From Cystobacterineae bacterium (lineage in GTDB: Bacteria > Myxococcota > Myxococcia > Myxococcales > Myxococcaceae), in contig WQYA01000003.1 of the NCBI GenBank assembly GCA_009781495.1, positions 40,643-104,642 of the forward strand: a stretch of DNA of 64,000 nucleotides, read 5' to 3'. Position 1 is the first letter of the stretch. Each line of letters starts with the position of its first letter. This document shows positions 61,435-64,000 of this stretch, piece by piece. A model generated the notes under the pieces. It saw nothing but the letters and a program-made list of their open reading frames with translations. It ran no database searches and had not been told where the DNA came from. A program made the translations under genes and the position numbers.

Positions 61435-62014
61435 GCGCCTATGGATATGCCACAACGCATTTGTGTGCAAAGCCAAACACACTTGGGTTGCTTTTCTGCT
61501 CGGCCTCCTCGGCCTCCTCTCCCTCCACTGCGCCAAAGCCCGCCCCCGCCTGCCTTGGCCCGGCTCGGCCCCCCTTCCATCCAAAACCTATGACTTGAAT
61601 AAAGACGGTATCCCCGACGTCTTCTATCAATACGATAAAAATACCGCCTTCAGCGAGGAAAGCGTGGACTGGAACGGCGACGGCATCCCCGAAGTACGCC
61701 GCTTCTTCGAAAATGGACTGCTCGTCTTGGAAACCTATGACTTGTATGTCGAAGGAAAACCCTCCCTCTGGCTCTATTATGACAAGGGCGCCCTCGCCCT
61801 CACAGAGTGGGACGAGGATGGGGACGGAGAACCCGATAGGCAAAAATTTGCCCTCCAACCTAGCCTGCTCGACTTCTTGCAGCTCCTCCTTAGCCCCCTT
61901 AGCCAGAATATGAAAGCCAACCCCTCAACAACTCTACCCCCGGCGTGCTGCCCGTCTCTGCCGCTACCCCCGCCTCCACCTCCAGGGGCATCCCCCAATA
62001 ACCCCGACTCCTAA
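61433..62014 (+). CDS. lipoprotein with EF-hand-like Asp-rich motifs
   Basis: The 193-residue product from ATG at 61433 begins with a long signal peptide ending in a lipobox (LLGLLSLHC). Three calcium-loop-like motifs follow: DLNKDGIPDVFY, DWNGDGIPEVRR and DEDGDGEPDRQK. The C-terminus is Pro-rich and overlaps the convergent kinase gene by 116 bases, so the last part may be untypical. No family known to me. Start is uncertain because its ribosome site would lie inside the divergent gene. Confidence 0.6.
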   Translation: MRLWICHNAFVCKAKHTWVAFLLGLLGLLSLHCAKARPRLPWPGSAPLPSKTYDLNKDGIPDVFYQYDKNTAFSEESVDWNGDGIPEVRRFFENGLLVLETYDLYVEGKPSLWLYYDKGALALTEWDEDGDGEPDRQKFALQPSLLDFLQLLLSPLSQNMKANPSTTLPPACCPSLPLPPPPPPGASPNNPDS

Positions 62015-62918
62015 ACGCTTCCAATAGCTCCTCCCGCCTCCCCTCATCCGGCGCAAATACAATACAACCGTCACCCCCCCCCGCCCCGGATTGCTTCGCG
62101 CTACACCCATAGGCCTTCGCTAAACCTATAATCTGCTGCTGCTCAGGGGGTATTTCTCCCAGCAGCTTGTCCAATAACGACTGCAAGGCCTCCACGGCCT
62201 CCGCTAAGGCCTCAAACTCCCCATGTATCCAAGCACGCTCCAACTGCTCTCCAAAAATTTCACAGGACAACACAAAGGCCTGCCGGGCCTTCGCGTTGTG
62301 GCGCGCCTCTATGGCCTTCAGCATGGAAACGGTAGAGGCACTTCGGCCCATAAACACATAGGCTAGGGCAAAAGGCTTAGGGTGGAGGGAATAAGCCCTA
62401 GGGGGGCTAGAGCGTAGATAGCGTACCAGGCCCCCCAACTGGCATGCGGCAACGTCGGCGCCGCTGCCCCTGCCGCCCTGCGCGTCGGCATGCGCACCCA
62501 AGGCCAACGGCAAGGGCTCCTGCGCAGAGCCCAGCGCCAACAGGCTGGCATTCGTCGCCAATACCGCCGCGCGCGCACTGCTGCCCAGGCCCAGCTTGTG
62601 CCCCTGCAACAGCGGCGTAGGGGCCATGGCCAAGCCAAACCCCAAGGAGGCTTTCCCATGGCTGGACAATACTTTGTCGATGGCGCGCGCAGCGAAGAGG
62701 AAGGGCTGGCCAACAGGGCCCCTCCACGACACCCCTGCCGGCGTCACCTCCCCCTCTAGCCCCCCTGCCTCTAACTCTAAGCGTATACGGCAGTCCTCCC
62801 GGGGCTGGAAAGCGGCTAAGGCCCGCGGCCCTACCGCTAATACCCTCGCCGTTCCCCCCCAGACAACGGCGTATTCCCCGGCAACAAAAAGTTTGCCGGG
62901 CGCCGACAAAAATTTCAT
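61899..62918 (-). CDS. GHMP kinase, phosphomevalonate-kinase type
   Basis: The 339-residue enzyme starts MKFLSAPGKLFVAGEYAVVWGG, with the ATP-binding loop LGLGSSARAAV (about 110), QGGRGSGADVAA and the C-terminal GAGGGDGCIVFA. These fit the ERG8-like phosphomevalonate kinases more than mevalonate kinase, pointing to the mevalonate route to isoprenoids, which myxobacteria use. Start at 62918 is chosen for homology; the 28 upstream codons look untranslated. Substrate assignment is moderate. Confidence 0.8.
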   Translation of the reverse strand: MKFLSAPGKLFVAGEYAVVWGGTARVLAVGPRALAAFQPREDCRIRLELEAGGLEGEVTPAGVSWRGPVGQPFLFAARAIDKVLSSHGKASLGFGLAMAPTPLLQGHKLGLGSSARAAVLATNASLLALGSAQEPLPLALGAHADAQGGRGSGADVAACQLGGLVRYLRSSPPRAYSLHPKPFALAYVFMGRSASTVSMLKAIEARHNAKARQAFVLSCEIFGEQLERAWIHGEFEALAEAVEALQSLLDKLLGEIPPEQQQIIGLAKAYGCSAKQSGAGGGDGCIVFAPDEGRREELLEAFRSRGYWGMPLEVEAGVAAETGSTPGVELLRGWLSYSG

Positions 62919-63093
62919 GGCGCCGGGGTTATACGGCGCGTCTAAAGCGTCCACGCTGCCCTTAAAGCACTTTTTAATGCCCAGTGGGGGGGTATTTTTC
63001 ACCTGCGGGGGGCTTATAAAAATTCCCCTTCCCAGGGAGGGGGGTTATTGGGCTTTCAAAAACAATTCTTTCGACCTCCGGGGGTTGTTTTCT

Positions 63094-63271
63094 TGGGCCT
63101 GCGGCCCGACGGCTTTCTTTCTTCGAGCGGTGTTTTTTTCTCCCATTGAGCGTTATTTATTAGGCCCTGGCGGGCCCGCTTTCTTTCCTCTCTTTGGACG
63201 TTGTTTTTGCCTCACTTTGAGCGTTATTTATTAGGCCCTGGCGGGCCCGCTTTCTTTCCTCTCTTTGGGCG
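63094..63271. repeat. tandem ~71-bp repeats with GC hairpins
   Basis: Two nearly identical 55-bp blocks start at 63146 and 63217 (period 71), each containing GAGCGTTATTTATTAGGCCC and a pyrimidine-rich stretch; a degenerate third copy is at 63094-63136. Each has a small GGCCC...GGGCC hairpin followed by T/C-rich sequence. They lie between the kinase and the last gene; no coding is seen in 62919-63463. Confidence 0.8.
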
Positions 63272-63295
63272 TCAGTTTTCGCCTACCGGCGAGTC

Positions 63296-63318
63296 ACTTT
63301 TTTGTGTGACAAAAAAGT
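63296..63318. repeat. ACTTTTTTG/CAAAAAAGT hairpin motif
   Basis: A perfect 9-bp stem with a 5-base loop, embedded in GGCGAGTCACTTTTTTGTGTG...AAGTAACC. Similar GAGTCAC-TTTT/AAAAGTAACC palindromes are dispersed in many proteobacterial genomes. It can act as a terminator in either direction (T6 within the stem). Confidence 0.6.
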
Positions 63319-63463
63319 AACCAAAAAAACACCCTCTGGGGCCCCGCCGGGGGCTTTGGCATCACTCGCAACCCCTTTCGAGCTTCCCTTAATTCGTTTG
63401 CATCAGGAGGGGCCGTGTACACTGTACAAGGGTGAAGCGTGTCAGCACAGTCCTTTGAAAAAC

Positions 63464-63790
63464 CTACCTCAAAAAACGCATCCGCTGCATCATCTCTTTC
63501 GTCATCTTCCAACACACCGAAGCGTGACGCTCAATGTCATAATGCCGCAACCCCGAAGCTTGAACCGCTTTGTACACACGAGGCTGAAGGTTTTGGAGCC
63601 GTTCCAAAATGCCATTCAACGTTTCAGCAGTGAAGTTTTTATTAAGTTGCTGCTTGTCCAACCTCTGAAGAAAAGCCTGGGCGAGACGCATTAAAACCGT
63701 TGCCCCCAAAATACAGTGCAGGAGACCGACAACATAACGCGAGGTGTGCGGTTCCAGAGTTTCGCTTGTCTGCTCGTTTTGTTTTTCCAT
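63464..63790 (-). CDS. small helical protein of unknown function
   Basis: A 108-residue product with GGAGGGG eight bases before its ATG. It is helical and Gln/Leu/Arg-rich, with no membrane span or known motif. Codon use resembles that of nearby genes. It lies in repeat-rich DNA and could belong to a mobile element cut off by the window edge. Confidence 0.45.
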   Translation of the reverse strand: MEKQNEQTSETLEPHTSRYVVGLLHCILGATVLMRLAQAFLQRLDKQQLNKNFTAETLNGILERLQNLQPRVYKAVQASGLRHYDIERHASVCWKMTKEMMQRMRFLR

Positions 63791-63885
63791 GTTGGCCCCT
63801 CCAAGTGTTGCGCGTTAAACACTGCAACGGGCCAAGCACGCTTGCTTGCTAAAGCTGCCGTGGCAGCCCAACAAGTTAGTAAACC

Positions 63886-64000
63886 GTCCATAACGCGAAA
63901 CCGGCGGGCCTTCCGGCCCCTCGCTGGGCCGCCGAATAGGGGGCGCAAACGAAAAGCCGCGAAGGCTTATGACAGTCGCGGCTTTCGCCGCGTTATGGAC
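63886..64000. repeat. 115-bp inverted-repeat element at the window edge
   Basis: GTCCATAACGCG (63886-63897) and CGCGTTATGGAC (63989-64000) are exact inverted repeats. Between them AAAGCCGCGA and TCGCGGCTTT (near 63954-63986) form a second perfect 10-bp stem. The right side ends exactly at the window edge, so the element may extend. Confidence 0.65.

Overview
The window looks like a chromosomal segment from a moderate-GC member of the Myxococcota or a close deltaproteobacterial relative. Four things point there: a FrzS-like pseudo-receiver/coiled-coil protein (42637-44289), two secreted proteins ending in MYXO-CTERM-like tails (hydrophobic segment plus Arg cluster), a tmRNA with tag ANDNVELALAA, and several lipoprotein, vWA and TSP3-OmpA families common in that group. 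This is inference from protein resemblance; no rRNA or other marker is present.

Layout. 1-2000 (minus): methionine-salvage pair mtnA plus a FucA-like aldolase. 2200-16000: accessory, surface-oriented region with an FN3-like secreted protein, a DUF3795 protein, a zinc protease embedded in Cys-rich YVWRE repeats, an orphan DUF4157 protein, an AlkD-like protein, a giant FIVAR/GLUG/DUF11 surface protein, two flavin enzymes and a repeat-rich MYXO-CTERM protein. 16050-18412: MarR/SRPBCC pair, a small membrane protein and the tmRNA gene with a possible relic attachment site. 18598-22414: TSP3-OmpA protein divergent from an LTA-synthase-like enzyme. 22625-26676: a membrane-stress operon of a small helical protein, PspA, a YqiJ-like OB-fold protein and flotillin. 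26896-29365: lipoprotein, helical protein, a rod-shaped RNA candidate and an AT-rich HNH nuclease.

29386-36414 (minus) is a complete tryptophan operon, trpE-G-D-CF-B-A, with a fused trpCF and an enteric-type TrpE. Upstream lies an apparently intact attenuator: a 29-residue leader peptide with a Trp-Trp-Trp run, mutually exclusive 1:2, 2:3 and 3:4 stems, and a terminator with a U tract. Gene order, TrpE type and regulation together suggest transfer of the whole pathway from a gammaproteobacterium-like donor. Directly behind it is a PaeR7I/XhoI-type restriction-modification pair (36602-39100).

39165-44289 (plus) holds a zinc-less sirtuin, an AmpG-like permease, alanine dehydrogenase and the FrzS-like protein, followed by a GC-rich collagen-like lipoprotein (44301-46142). 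46220-53326 (minus) is a compact housekeeping block with coaX and birA overlapped by HEAT-type proteins, a HARE-HTH/Mrr-like protein, a membrane-anchored protein and a Crp-type regulator. 53429-61067 has purM-purN-flavoprotein, a HAD phosphatase, a vWA lipoprotein and lon. The right end has a 186-bp palindromic element with perfect 27-bp terminal inverted repeats whose CTAG ends supply the stop codons of both flanking genes (an end-copy lies at 233-259), a ribbon-helix-helix protein, a calcium-binding-type lipoprotein, a GHMP (phosphomevalonate-type) kinase and repeat-rich DNA to the window edge.
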